The notes under the pieces are model-generated. The model was not told where the DNA came from. It saw only the letters and a program-made list of their open reading frames with translations, and made no database searches. A DNA stretch of 45,016 nt from Pseudomonadota bacterium (lineage in GTDB: Bacteria > Pseudomonadota > Gammaproteobacteria > Burkholderiales > Sulfuricellaceae), in assembly GCA_021801705.1 (NCBI GenBank), contig JAJYXP010000010.1:1-45016 (forward strand), given 5' to 3'. How positions within the stretch are numbered: position 1 is the stretch's first letter; every line of letters begins with the position of its first letter. The position numbers and the translations under genes were made by a program. Positions 24,101-30,359 of this stretch are shown here, piece by piece.

Positions 24101-24337
24101 CCGATCCGCATGCGGCCGGTGCTGATGACCTCGCTCACCATCATCCTGGCGCTGCTGCCGGCGGCACTGGGCCTCGGTGCCGGCTCAGAAACCAACGGGC
24201 CGCTGGCGGTCGCGGTCATCGGCGGCATGATCACCTCGACCCTGCTCACCCTGGTGGTGGTGCCGGCGGTTTATTCGCTGGTGGAGAACGCGCTGGAGCG
24301 CTGGCATGCGCGGCATCCCCGGACATCGGAAGTTTAA
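21173..24337 (+). CDS. RND efflux pump inner-membrane subunit (HAE-1-like)
   Basis: A 1054-residue proton-driven exporter working with the adaptor and an outer-membrane factor. Twelve transmembrane segments are expected; the two tandem halves are clear, with GVVVDDSIVVLENI (residues about 395-408) holding the proton-relay aspartates in TM4 and the LIGLVAKNSILLVDLTNQ/GMGVNEALTDACPIRMRPVLMTSLTIILALLP blocks in the second half. The GSFLPDEDEG-type motif is present as TFVPDEDEGRFLVNL. Residues about 413-443 are an unusual in-frame insert after TM4, flanked by NIYRH and NIFRH (see 22392-22502). Substrate cannot be told. Confidence 0.94.
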   Translation: MTLPELSIKRHVLAFMMSAVLVLFGLISYQRIGMDRFPYIEFPVISISTTLKGANPDIVDSSITNVLETSVNSVPGIEHIQSTSSPGVSVINITFNLDKKVDVAFNEVQSKVNQVLRRLPKDADPPVVSKVETNAMPIMWLALRGDRTQQQLNQHAVNVIKKRLETIDGVGEVRLGGRRDRTIRVNLLPAKMAAFQITAQDLNNAFANEHVQVAGGFLVGKATEHLIKLDLEFHRLDDLEKMIVAYRDGAPVRLRDVAEIRDGLADYRQLARFMGKTTIGLGIVKVANTNTVAIVDAIKKRLESEIIPQLPPGMTLDIVSNDALFIQEIVNSLKEHLLEGTLLASLIVWLFLRSVRSTLIIATAIPVSLLGAVAVIYFAGFTLNSLTMLALLLLIGVVVDDSIVVLENIYRHQAMNVSALANMSAANVKAAEADGQSQNIFRHREEIDPDPVAAAVNGSREVVFAVLAATLSLVSIFAPVIFLGGIIGQFFKSFAVVVTFGVLVSLFVSLTLTPMLCSRYLRVSKQHGRIYYALDRFFHGMDNTYRYLLDKALRHRWKVVALTLVAVVSSSYFFANVGKTFVPDEDEGRFLVNLRTPLGSSIDYTDSRLRMVEGILFRHKEIVTEFALIGLGNAGQVNQAMVVVRMAPRRERTIRQQEIIPVLRKELAQIPGARAFASPYPMVGGQRGEPLQFVVSGPNLEEVGRLSQQMQQKVSAEPGIGRMDMDLQLDLPQLALSPDRTRIAAAGLTTQDVALALNMLSGGVDIAKYNDEPGDGQRYDIRLKAKDGEFNQISDLSRIYLRSRDGKLVRLDTVTGIKQTLGAAVIGRFDLQYATTFYATPTIPLGDAVAKVKAAAADILPLGYSVKMIGQAEEFGKTVNYMIFAFSLALILLYMVLASQFNSFLQPFIIMLAQPLAIIGGVMALWLFNHTLNIYSMIGLVLLIGLVAKNSILLVDLTNQRREAGMGVNEALTDACPIRMRPVLMTSLTIILALLPAALGLGAGSETNGPLAVAVIGGMITSTLLTLVVVPAVYSLVENALERWHARHPRTSEV
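22392..22502. repeat. 93-base in-frame insertion with flanking direct repeats inside the RND pump gene
   Basis: AAAACATTTATCGCCATC (22392-22409) and AAAACATCTTCCGCCACC (22485-22502) are direct repeats (14 of 18 identical), encoding NIYRH and NIFRH. The 31 codons between include a hairpin-forming TAACAT...ATGTTA stem around a GAGCGCAGCGA loop. The usual family sequence here runs straight from NIYRH to REEIDP. This resembles a repeat insertion that kept the reading frame, in the cytoplasmic loop after TM4. Confidence 0.65.
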
Positions 24338-24341
24338 GGAG
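24336..24341 (+). promoter_or_regulatory. Ribosome-binding site deciding the HlyD start
   Basis: AAGGAG overlaps the pump stop codon and lies six bases before ATG 24348. A longer reading frame from 24306 lies inside the pump gene and was rejected. Confidence 0.6.
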
Positions 24342-24347
24342 AAAGCA

Positions 24348-25295
24348 ATGGTGCGGACACTGACAGGACTGCTACTCGCCACCGCGGCGCTGGCAGGCTG
24401 CTCGCATGAGGCGCCACCTCTCTACCAGGGCTACGCCGAAGGGGAATTCGTGCGTATCGCGGCGCCTTATGCCGGATCGCTGACAAGCCTGGCGGTGCGG
24501 CGCGGCGCCCGGATCGAGGCGGGCGTGCCCCTGTTTGCGCTCGAACAGGACAATGAAAAGGCGGCGCGCGACGAAGCGCTGCAGAGCCTGATACGCGCAC
24601 AAGCGGAGCTGGAAAACCTGAAGAAAGGCAAGCGCCCCGCGGAACTGGACGCCATCATGGCTCAGCGGGAGCAGGCACGGGCCGCCCTGAGGCTTTCCGA
24701 AGCCGATTTCGCGCGCGACGACCAACTGGCGAAAGCGGGGTTCATCTCCAGCCAGAAACTGGATGCCGGCCGCAGCACGCTGACACGCGACCGGGAACGC
24801 TTGAAGGAAATGGACGCCCAGCTTGCCGGCGCAAAGCTGGCGGCACGGGTCGATGAAATCCGCGCCGCGGCGGCGGCGGTGGAAGCGTCGCGCGCCACCC
24901 TCGCCCGCGCCGACTGGTCGCTCGCACAGAAAAGCGTAAAGGCGCCGGTTGCCGGGCTGGTGCAGGATACGCTTTACGTACAGGGAGAATGGGTGCCCGC
25001 CGGCAGCCCGGTGGTGACGCTGCTGCCGCCGCAAAACATCAAGGTGCGCTTCTTCGTGCCCGAAGCCCAAGTCGGCGCCCTGAGAACCGGGCAGGCCGTC
25101 ACGCTAAGCTGCGATGGCTGCGCCGCGCCGGTTTCCGCGACGATCAGCTATATCGCGCCGCAATCCGAATATACCCCGCCGGTGATCTACAGCAAGGAGA
25201 ACCGGGGCAAGCTGGTGTTTCTGGTCGAGGCGCATCCCGTTCCGTCCGATGCCGAGAAATTGCATCCCGGCCAGCCGGTGGACGTCAGGCTCTAG
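24348..25295 (+). CDS. HlyD-family periplasmic adaptor lipoprotein (YbhG-like)
   Basis: A 315-residue second adaptor. The signal peptide ends at the lipobox LAGC (about Cys18). Lipoyl and coiled-coil hairpin parts follow: FVRIAAPYAGSLTSLAVRRGARIEAGVPLFALEQDN, then EALQSLIRAQAELENLKKGKRPAELDAIMAQREQARAALRLSEADFARDDQLAKAGFIS and KSVKAPVAGLVQDTLYVQGEWVPAGSPVVTLLPP. The KAPVAGLVQDTLY block is typical of YbhG/YhiI proteins, which work with an ABC exporter. The next gene, an ABC ATPase, begins four bases after its stop codon, so the adaptor most likely serves the ABC exporter and not the RND pump. Confidence 0.9.
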   Translation: MVRTLTGLLLATAALAGCSHEAPPLYQGYAEGEFVRIAAPYAGSLTSLAVRRGARIEAGVPLFALEQDNEKAARDEALQSLIRAQAELENLKKGKRPAELDAIMAQREQARAALRLSEADFARDDQLAKAGFISSQKLDAGRSTLTRDRERLKEMDAQLAGAKLAARVDEIRAAAAAVEASRATLARADWSLAQKSVKAPVAGLVQDTLYVQGEWVPAGSPVVTLLPPQNIKVRFFVPEAQVGALRTGQAVTLSCDGCAAPVSATISYIAPQSEYTPPVIYSKENRGKLVFLVEAHPVPSDAEKLHPGQPVDVRL

Positions 25296-25299
25296 CCGC

Positions 25300-26226
25300 A
25301 TGGGCAACGACGATCTGGCCATCAATGTCGAGGGGCTGACCAAGCGCTTCAATGGTCTGCTGGCGGTAAGCAATCTCGCCCTGCAAGTGCGGCGCGGCGA
25401 AATCTACGGCTTCCTCGGCCCCAACGGCAGCGGCAAGACCACCACCATCCGCATGCTGTGCGGCCTGCTCACGCCCGACGGCGGGCGCGGCACCTGCCTG
25501 GGCTACGATGTCATCCGCGAAACCCGCCAGATCAAGCGCCAAGTCGGTTACATGACGCAGCGCTTCAGCCTGTACGAAGACCTTTCCATCCGCGAAAACC
25601 TGGACTTTACCGCCCGCATCTACGGCATGGGAAACCGGCGTCAGGCGGTAGACTCGGCGCTGGAGCGCCTCGGGCTAGCCGACCGCCGCAACCAGTTGGC
25701 GGGCACCCTCTCCGGCGGCTGGAAGCAGCGCCTGGCACTGGCCGCCTGCATGCTGCACGAACCCAGACTGCTGCTGCTGGACGAACCGACCGCCGGTGTC
25801 GATCCCAAGGCACGACGCGACTTCTGGGACGAGATTCACCGCCTTGCCGGAGAAGGCATTACGGTGCTGGTGAGCACGCACTACATGGACGAGGCCGAAC
25901 GCTGCAACCGCCTGGCCTACATCGCTTATGGCACGCTGCTCGCCCGGGGCACGGTGGCCGAAGTGGTGAAAGATTCCGGCATTGTCACCTGGATGGCGGA
26001 ATGCGCCGATCTTTATGCGCTCGGCTCGCAACTGCGCGGCCAGCCGGGCGTCAGCCAGGTCGTGCCGTTCGGCAATGTCCTTCATGTCAGCGGCACCGAT
26101 GCGGCCTTGCTGGAGCGGGCCATCGCCCCGTTCCGGGCGCAGGCCGGATGTCGCTGGACGCCCATACAGCCGGGGCTGGAAGATGTCTTCATCCAGATGA
26201 TGGAAAAGGCCAGGGACAATGTCTGA
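25300..26226 (+). CDS. ABC exporter ATP-binding protein (ABC-2 type)
   Basis: A 308-residue ATPase with Walker A GPNGSGKTT at residues 40-48, the signature LSGGW at 137-141 (normally LSGGQ/M; here a W), Walker B LLLLDEPTAG with Asp161 and Glu162, and the H-loop in VSTHYMDEAERC. GYMTQRFSLYEDLSIRENLDFTARIYGM is the typical Q-loop region of the drug/ABC-2 subfamily. Most ABC-2 ATPases of this type end with a C-terminal extension like the one here (about 225-308). The gene overlaps the permease by eight bases (ATGTCTGA). Confidence 0.93.
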   Translation: MGNDDLAINVEGLTKRFNGLLAVSNLALQVRRGEIYGFLGPNGSGKTTTIRMLCGLLTPDGGRGTCLGYDVIRETRQIKRQVGYMTQRFSLYEDLSIRENLDFTARIYGMGNRRQAVDSALERLGLADRRNQLAGTLSGGWKQRLALAACMLHEPRLLLLDEPTAGVDPKARRDFWDEIHRLAGEGITVLVSTHYMDEAERCNRLAYIAYGTLLARGTVAEVVKDSGIVTWMAECADLYALGSQLRGQPGVSQVVPFGNVLHVSGTDAALLERAIAPFRAQAGCRWTPIQPGLEDVFIQMMEKARDNV

Positions 26227-27355
26227 CCGCTTCGTCTGGTACCGTTTCTGGGCCGTGGTCACGAAGGAATTCATCCAGATGCGGCGCGACCGGCTGACTT
26301 TCGCCATGATGGTGGGCATCCCGCTGATTCAGCTCATGCTGTTCGGCTTCGCCATCAACGCCGACCCCAAGGAGCTGCCCGCGGCGGTGCTGAGCGCGGA
26401 CCACAGCGAGTTTTCCCGCAGTTTCGTGCGCGCGCTGGAAAACAGCGGTTATTTCAAGGTCACCGCGCAGCCCTCGACCGAGGCCGAGGCGGAGCGGCTG
26501 ATCGCCGAGGGCGACGTGCAGTTCGTGGTCAACATCCCGGAAAACTTTGCGCGCAAGCTGCAGCGCGGCGAGCGCCCCGCGATCCTGGTCGAGGCGGACG
26601 CCACCGACCCTACCGCCACCGGCAATGCGGTGGGCGCGCTGAGTCAATTGGCGCAGACCGCGCTCGACCATGACCTGCGCGGCGCGTTGCAGCCCCTGCA
26701 AGGCAAGCCCGCGCCGTTCGAGGTGCGCATCCACCGGCGCTACAACCCCGAAGGCATCACCCAGTACAACATCGTGCCGGGACTGATGGGGGTGATCCTC
26801 ACCATGACCATGATCATGCAGACCGGCCTGGCCATGACCAGGGAGCGCGAGCGCGGCACCATGGAAAACCTGCTCGCCACGCCGGTGCGCCCGTTCGAGG
26901 TGATGGCCGGCAAGATCGTGCCCTACATCATGGTGGGCTACATCCAGGTAACGCTGATCCTGCTGGCGGCACGGTTTGTCTTCAACGTGCCGATGCTGGG
27001 CAATGTCGCCCTGCTGTATGGCGTGGTGTTGGCGTTCATCGCCGCCAACCTGGCGGTGGGGCTGATGTTCTCGACCGTGGCGAAGAACCAGATGCAGGCG
27101 ATGCAGATGACGTTTTTCTTCTTCCTGCCGTCGATGCTGCTGTCCGGCTTCATGTTCCCCTTTCGCGGCATGCCGGAGTGGGCGCAGAACATCGGCAGCG
27201 TGCTGCCCCTGACGCATTTTCTGCGCATGGTGCGCGGCATCCTGCTCAAGGGAAACGGGCTGGCGGAAACCCTGCCGCACCTGTGGCCGATCGGCCTGTT
27301 CCTGCTGACGGTGGTGGCGATCGGCCTGAAGCGCTACCGCAAGACGCTGGATTAG
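26219..27355 (+). CDS. ABC-2 type exporter permease (YbhS/YbhR-like)
   Basis: A 378-residue permease with one N-terminal helix (FAMMVGIPLIQLMLFGFAINADPKE), a large periplasmic domain (about 45-175), and a membrane cluster to the end. GLMGVILTMTMIMQTGLAMTRERERGTMENLLATPVRPFEVMAGKIVPY is the family ABC-2 motif, and FFFFLPSMLLSGFMFPFRGMPEWAQNIGSVLPLTHFLRMVRGILLKG closes it. Only one permease is present, so a homodimer is likely, unlike the YbhS/YbhR pair of E. coli. It is the last gene of the operon; a MITE-like element begins three bases after its stop. Confidence 0.92.
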   Translation: MSDRFVWYRFWAVVTKEFIQMRRDRLTFAMMVGIPLIQLMLFGFAINADPKELPAAVLSADHSEFSRSFVRALENSGYFKVTAQPSTEAEAERLIAEGDVQFVVNIPENFARKLQRGERPAILVEADATDPTATGNAVGALSQLAQTALDHDLRGALQPLQGKPAPFEVRIHRRYNPEGITQYNIVPGLMGVILTMTMIMQTGLAMTRERERGTMENLLATPVRPFEVMAGKIVPYIMVGYIQVTLILLAARFVFNVPMLGNVALLYGVVLAFIAANLAVGLMFSTVAKNQMQAMQMTFFFFLPSMLLSGFMFPFRGMPEWAQNIGSVLPLTHFLRMVRGILLKGNGLAETLPHLWPIGLFLLTVVAIGLKRYRKTLD

Positions 27356-27357
27356 CC

Positions 27358-27480
27358 CTAGTAGTCAGTCAATTTAAAACGACTGTACGTTCTTTGTAGG
27401 TGCGAATTCATTCGCACACTTGGCCGAATGAATTCGGCCCTACAAGAAAATCACGCAAATTCAACATGACTGACTACTAG
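27358..27480. mobile_element. MITE-like element, CTAGTAGTCAGTCA terminal repeats, copy 2
   Basis: The ends CTAGTAGTCAGTCA (27358-27371) and TGACTGACTACTAG (27467-27480) are exact inverted repeats and identical to those of copy 1 at 15233-15377. The 95-base core differs: it contains GTGCGAATTCATTCGCAC and GAATGAATTCGGCCCTACA, a palindrome of another dispersed family, with matching TTGTAGG/CCCTACAA arms around it. It begins just after the ABC permease stop and could serve as a transcript end. The shared ends with unrelated cores are the notable point. Confidence 0.8.
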
Positions 27481-27552
27481 TGGCACTAAAAAAGCACACA
27501 CGCCCGTGCCGAACGATGGTAGCCTAAGCCACCTTATTTTCTCTCGCCACCC

Positions 27553-28599
27553 ATGGATCCAGTACTGATTCTGGCGATTACGGCCGTATTGATCGTGCTT
27601 GTCTTCGATTACACCAACGGCTTCCACGACGCCGCCAACATCGTCGCCACGGTGATCGCCTCGCGCGCCATGACCCCGGTGCAGGCGGTGCTGATCGTCG
27701 GTTTTTTCGAATTCCTCGGCCCGCTGCTGGGCGGCACGGCGGTGGCCAACACCATCGGCAAGTTCATCGAACTGAGCGATTTGCAGGCTACAGTTTCTCT
27801 CACCATCATCGTATGCGGGCTGGCAGGGGCCATCACCTGGAACCTGCTGACCTGGTGGCGCGGCATCCCGTCCTCCTCTTCGCACGCGCTGGTGGGCGGA
27901 CTGGCTGGGGCGGTGGTGATTTCCGTCGGCGCCGACCATGTGGCTTGGGGGTTCAGCGAGCTTTTGCTGCACGGCCACTTCAGCGGCGTGACCAAGGTGC
28001 TGCTGGCGCTGGTGCTGTCGCCCTTGATCGGCTTCTGGGCCGGTTTTTTTCTGCACCGCGTGATGCTGTTCCTGCTGCGCGGCGCGAGGCCGACGATCAA
28101 CCGCCACCTGCGCCGCGCCCAATTCCTCACCGCCGCCGGCCTGGCCTTTTCCCACGGCGCCAACGACGCGCAAAAGAGCATGGGCATCCTCACCCTGGTA
28201 CTGCTGCTGGGCGGCTTCATCGACGAATTCGCCGTGCCGTTCTGGGTCATGCTGGCCTGCGCCATATCGATCACGCTGGGGATCATGTCCGGCGGCTGGC
28301 GCATCGTGCGTACGCTGGGTTTCGCCATCTACAAGGTGCGGCCGCTGCACGCGCTTGATTCCCAGCTCGCTTCGGCCGGGCTGATTTTTGCTGCGTCCAT
28401 GGTGGGCGCACCGGTATCCACCACCCATGTGGTCGCGACCTCGATCATGGGCATCGGCGCCTCCGAACGTCCCAAAGCGGTGCGCTGGGCCAAGGCGGAA
28501 GAAATCTCCGTCACCTGGCTGATCACCATACCTGGCGCCGCGGTGGCGGCCGTTGCATTCTATTTCATCGGACAAACAAGCATGAAATTCGCAGGGTAG
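27553..28599 (+). CDS. Low-affinity inorganic phosphate transporter (PiT family)
   Basis: A 348-residue membrane transporter that imports phosphate with protons or metal. The duplicated PiT signatures are both present: the first half has DYTNGFHDAANIVATVIASRAM (about 20-41), the second has FSHGANDAQKSMGI near 200-213, and SSSSHALVGGLAGA and STTHVVATSIMGIGASERPKAVRW are typical. Some ten hydrophobic segments fit the family. It is followed after six bases by a DUF47 protein. Metal-phosphate use or regulation by PhoU-like control is unknown. Confidence 0.93.
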   Translation: MDPVLILAITAVLIVLVFDYTNGFHDAANIVATVIASRAMTPVQAVLIVGFFEFLGPLLGGTAVANTIGKFIELSDLQATVSLTIIVCGLAGAITWNLLTWWRGIPSSSSHALVGGLAGAVVISVGADHVAWGFSELLLHGHFSGVTKVLLALVLSPLIGFWAGFFLHRVMLFLLRGARPTINRHLRRAQFLTAAGLAFSHGANDAQKSMGILTLVLLLGGFIDEFAVPFWVMLACAISITLGIMSGGWRIVRTLGFAIYKVRPLHALDSQLASAGLIFAASMVGAPVSTTHVVATSIMGIGASERPKAVRWAKAEEISVTWLITIPGAAVAAVAFYFIGQTSMKFAG

Positions 28600-28605
28600 A
28601 AAACC

Positions 28606-29247
28606 ATGAGAGAACTAGCCGTATCCCTTTTGCAACGCATCTTCGAACGTGTTTTCCCCAAGACGCCGAATTTCTTCAAGCTGCTGACCGAACAATGCCA
28701 GCAGGTCAGCCATTCGGTTAGCGACCTGGTCGAATTCATGAAAACAGGTGATAAAGAACTGGGGAAGCAAATCAAGCAGGACGAGCATGAAGCCGACCTC
28801 ATCAAGATGCGCAACATCCATGCCCTGAACGAGGCCTTCTCCACTCCGATCGACCGGGATGACATATACCGCGCGATCACCGACCTCGACCGGATCGTGA
28901 CCTACTGCAAAACCACCGTCAGCGAAATGGACGTGCTCGGCGTGACGCCCGATACCTTCATAGTGGAAAAAGCCAAGCTGCTGCAGGAAGGCATAGACGC
29001 CCTTGTGGCGGGCTTCGGCAAGCTGGGCGTAGATCCCCTGACGGCGGCGGACGATGCCGATACGGCGCGCAAGGCGCAGCGGCGCGTCGAAAGGCTATAC
29101 CGCATCGCCCTGGCCGAATTGTTCAAGGGCGATGACTACATCAACATGTTCAAGCGCCGCGAGATCTATCGTCACCTCTCCAACGCCGCCCACAACATGG
29201 CCCATTGCGCCAACACCTTGCACGACATCGTGGTGAAAATCAGCTAA
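28606..29247 (+). CDS. DUF47 (PhoU-like) phosphate transport accessory protein
   Basis: A 213-residue helical cytoplasmic protein of the DUF47 family, related to PhoU. Four-helix bundles are suggested by repeated acidic/amphipathic stretches such as GDKELGKQIKQDEHEADLIKMRNIHALNEAFSTPIDRDDIYRAITDLDRIVTYCKTTVSEMDVLGV and KRREIYRHLSNAAHNMAHCANTLHDIVVKIS. The E.EAD..KM.NIHALNEAFSTPIDRDDIY block, with acidic residues suited to metal binding, is a family mark. Genes of this kind sit next to PiT transporters and are thought to regulate them. The distance to the PiT gene is six bases. Confidence 0.92.
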   Translation: MRELAVSLLQRIFERVFPKTPNFFKLLTEQCQQVSHSVSDLVEFMKTGDKELGKQIKQDEHEADLIKMRNIHALNEAFSTPIDRDDIYRAITDLDRIVTYCKTTVSEMDVLGVTPDTFIVEKAKLLQEGIDALVAGFGKLGVDPLTAADDADTARKAQRRVERLYRIALAELFKGDDYINMFKRREIYRHLSNAAHNMAHCANTLHDIVVKIS

Positions 29248-29272
29248 CTCGTCTACGGGGAACGCCTCAATC

Positions 29273-29298
29273 GTCATTCCCGCTTTCGCGGGAATGAC
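29273..29298. terminator. Hairpin between convergent DUF47 and mtnA
   Basis: GTCATTCCCGC-TTTC-GCGGGAATGAC is a perfect 11-base-pair stem. It is the same repeat family as the core of 15233-15377 and part of the sequence ending the window. It lies between two convergent genes and could act as a terminator in both directions, though neither side has a strong T-run. Confidence 0.6.
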
Positions 29299-29309
29299 AG
29301 GATCACGAT

Positions 29310-30359
29310 TTAACCTGGGTTCTGTTGACGTATTGCCGCGATCTTCTCCCGATCGGGTGCCTGAATGACGCCTTTCTCCGTAATCAGTGCGGTTACCAGA
29401 TCGGCGGGAGTGACGTCGAAGGCCGGATTGCGTACCTGAACACCCCGGGCTGCCCACTGGCACTCGCGGAAGCCGGTCACTTCCTCGGGGGCGCGCTCTT
29501 CGATCGGGATGTCCGCGCCCGAGGCTATGCTCGAATCAATGGTGGAAAGCGGGCAGGCGACGTAAAAGGGTATGTCGTGCCGCCGCGCCAGTACCGCCAC
29601 CATGTAGGTGCCGATCTTGTTGGCGACATCGCCGTTGGCGGCCACCCGGTCGGTGCCGACGATCACCGCATCCACTTCGCCGCGCGCCATCAGGTGGCCG
29701 GCCATGTTGTCGCTGATCAGGGTGACCGGGATCTTTTCCTGCACCATTTCCCAGGCGGTGAGGCGCGCCCCCTGCAGGAACGGGCGGGTTTCGTCGGCGA
29801 TGACGGAAATTTTCTTGCCCGCTTCCACCGCCGAGCGGATCACGCCCAGCGCCGTTCCCCAGCCTGCGGTGGCGAGCGCACCGGCATTGCAGTGAGTGAG
29901 CACGCGCCCCCCGTCCGCCAGCAATCCCGCGCCGTATCCTCCCATGGCGCGGTTGATGCGGATGTCCTCGGCATGGATTTCGTGCGCTTCCTGCAGCAGC
30001 CGTTCGGCAACCGCTGTCTGGGTCGTGTTGGCCATGCTTTCCCACACCTGGCGCATACGCTTGAGCGCCCAGAACAGGTTGACCGCCGTGGGGCGGCTTA
30101 GTGCCAGCGTTTCGAAGCCCTTTTCCATGCCCGGACGGAACACATCGGGCGCGGTTTTTTCCAGGCGCTGCGCCTCCAGCGCCACGCCATAGGCGGCGGC
30201 GCAGCCGATGGCAGGCGCTCCGCGCACCACCATGGCCCGGATGCCATGCGCGACACTTGCGGCAGAGTCGTAGGAAAGATACTCGAAGCGTGCCGGCAGC
30301 ACGCGCTGGTCGATCATTTCCAGGCGGCCGTCATGCCAGCGCAGGGTTTCTACATTCAT
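29310..30359 (-). CDS. mtnA: 5-methylthioribose-1-phosphate isomerase
   Basis: A 349-residue isomerase that converts 5-methylthioribose-1-phosphate to 5-methylthioribulose-1-phosphate in methionine salvage. Its catalytic Cys157 lies in VLTHCNAGALATAG and catalytic Asp237 in VIVGTDRVAANGDVANKIGTY. GAPAIGCAAAYGVAL and DETRPFLQGARLTAWEM are also conserved. Length is normal for MtnA. Its start overlaps the stop of the aldolase gene by four bases (ATGA), so the two are co-translated; that suggests the aldolase takes its product. No mtnB, mtnC, mtnD or mtnK lies in the window. Confidence 0.95.
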   Translation of the reverse strand: MNVETLRWHDGRLEMIDQRVLPARFEYLSYDSAASVAHGIRAMVVRGAPAIGCAAAYGVALEAQRLEKTAPDVFRPGMEKGFETLALSRPTAVNLFWALKRMRQVWESMANTTQTAVAERLLQEAHEIHAEDIRINRAMGGYGAGLLADGGRVLTHCNAGALATAGWGTALGVIRSAVEAGKKISVIADETRPFLQGARLTAWEMVQEKIPVTLISDNMAGHLMARGEVDAVIVGTDRVAANGDVANKIGTYMVAVLARRHDIPFYVACPLSTIDSSIASGADIPIEERAPEEVTGFRECQWAARGVQVRNPAFDVTPADLVTALITEKGVIQAPDREKIAAIRQQNPG

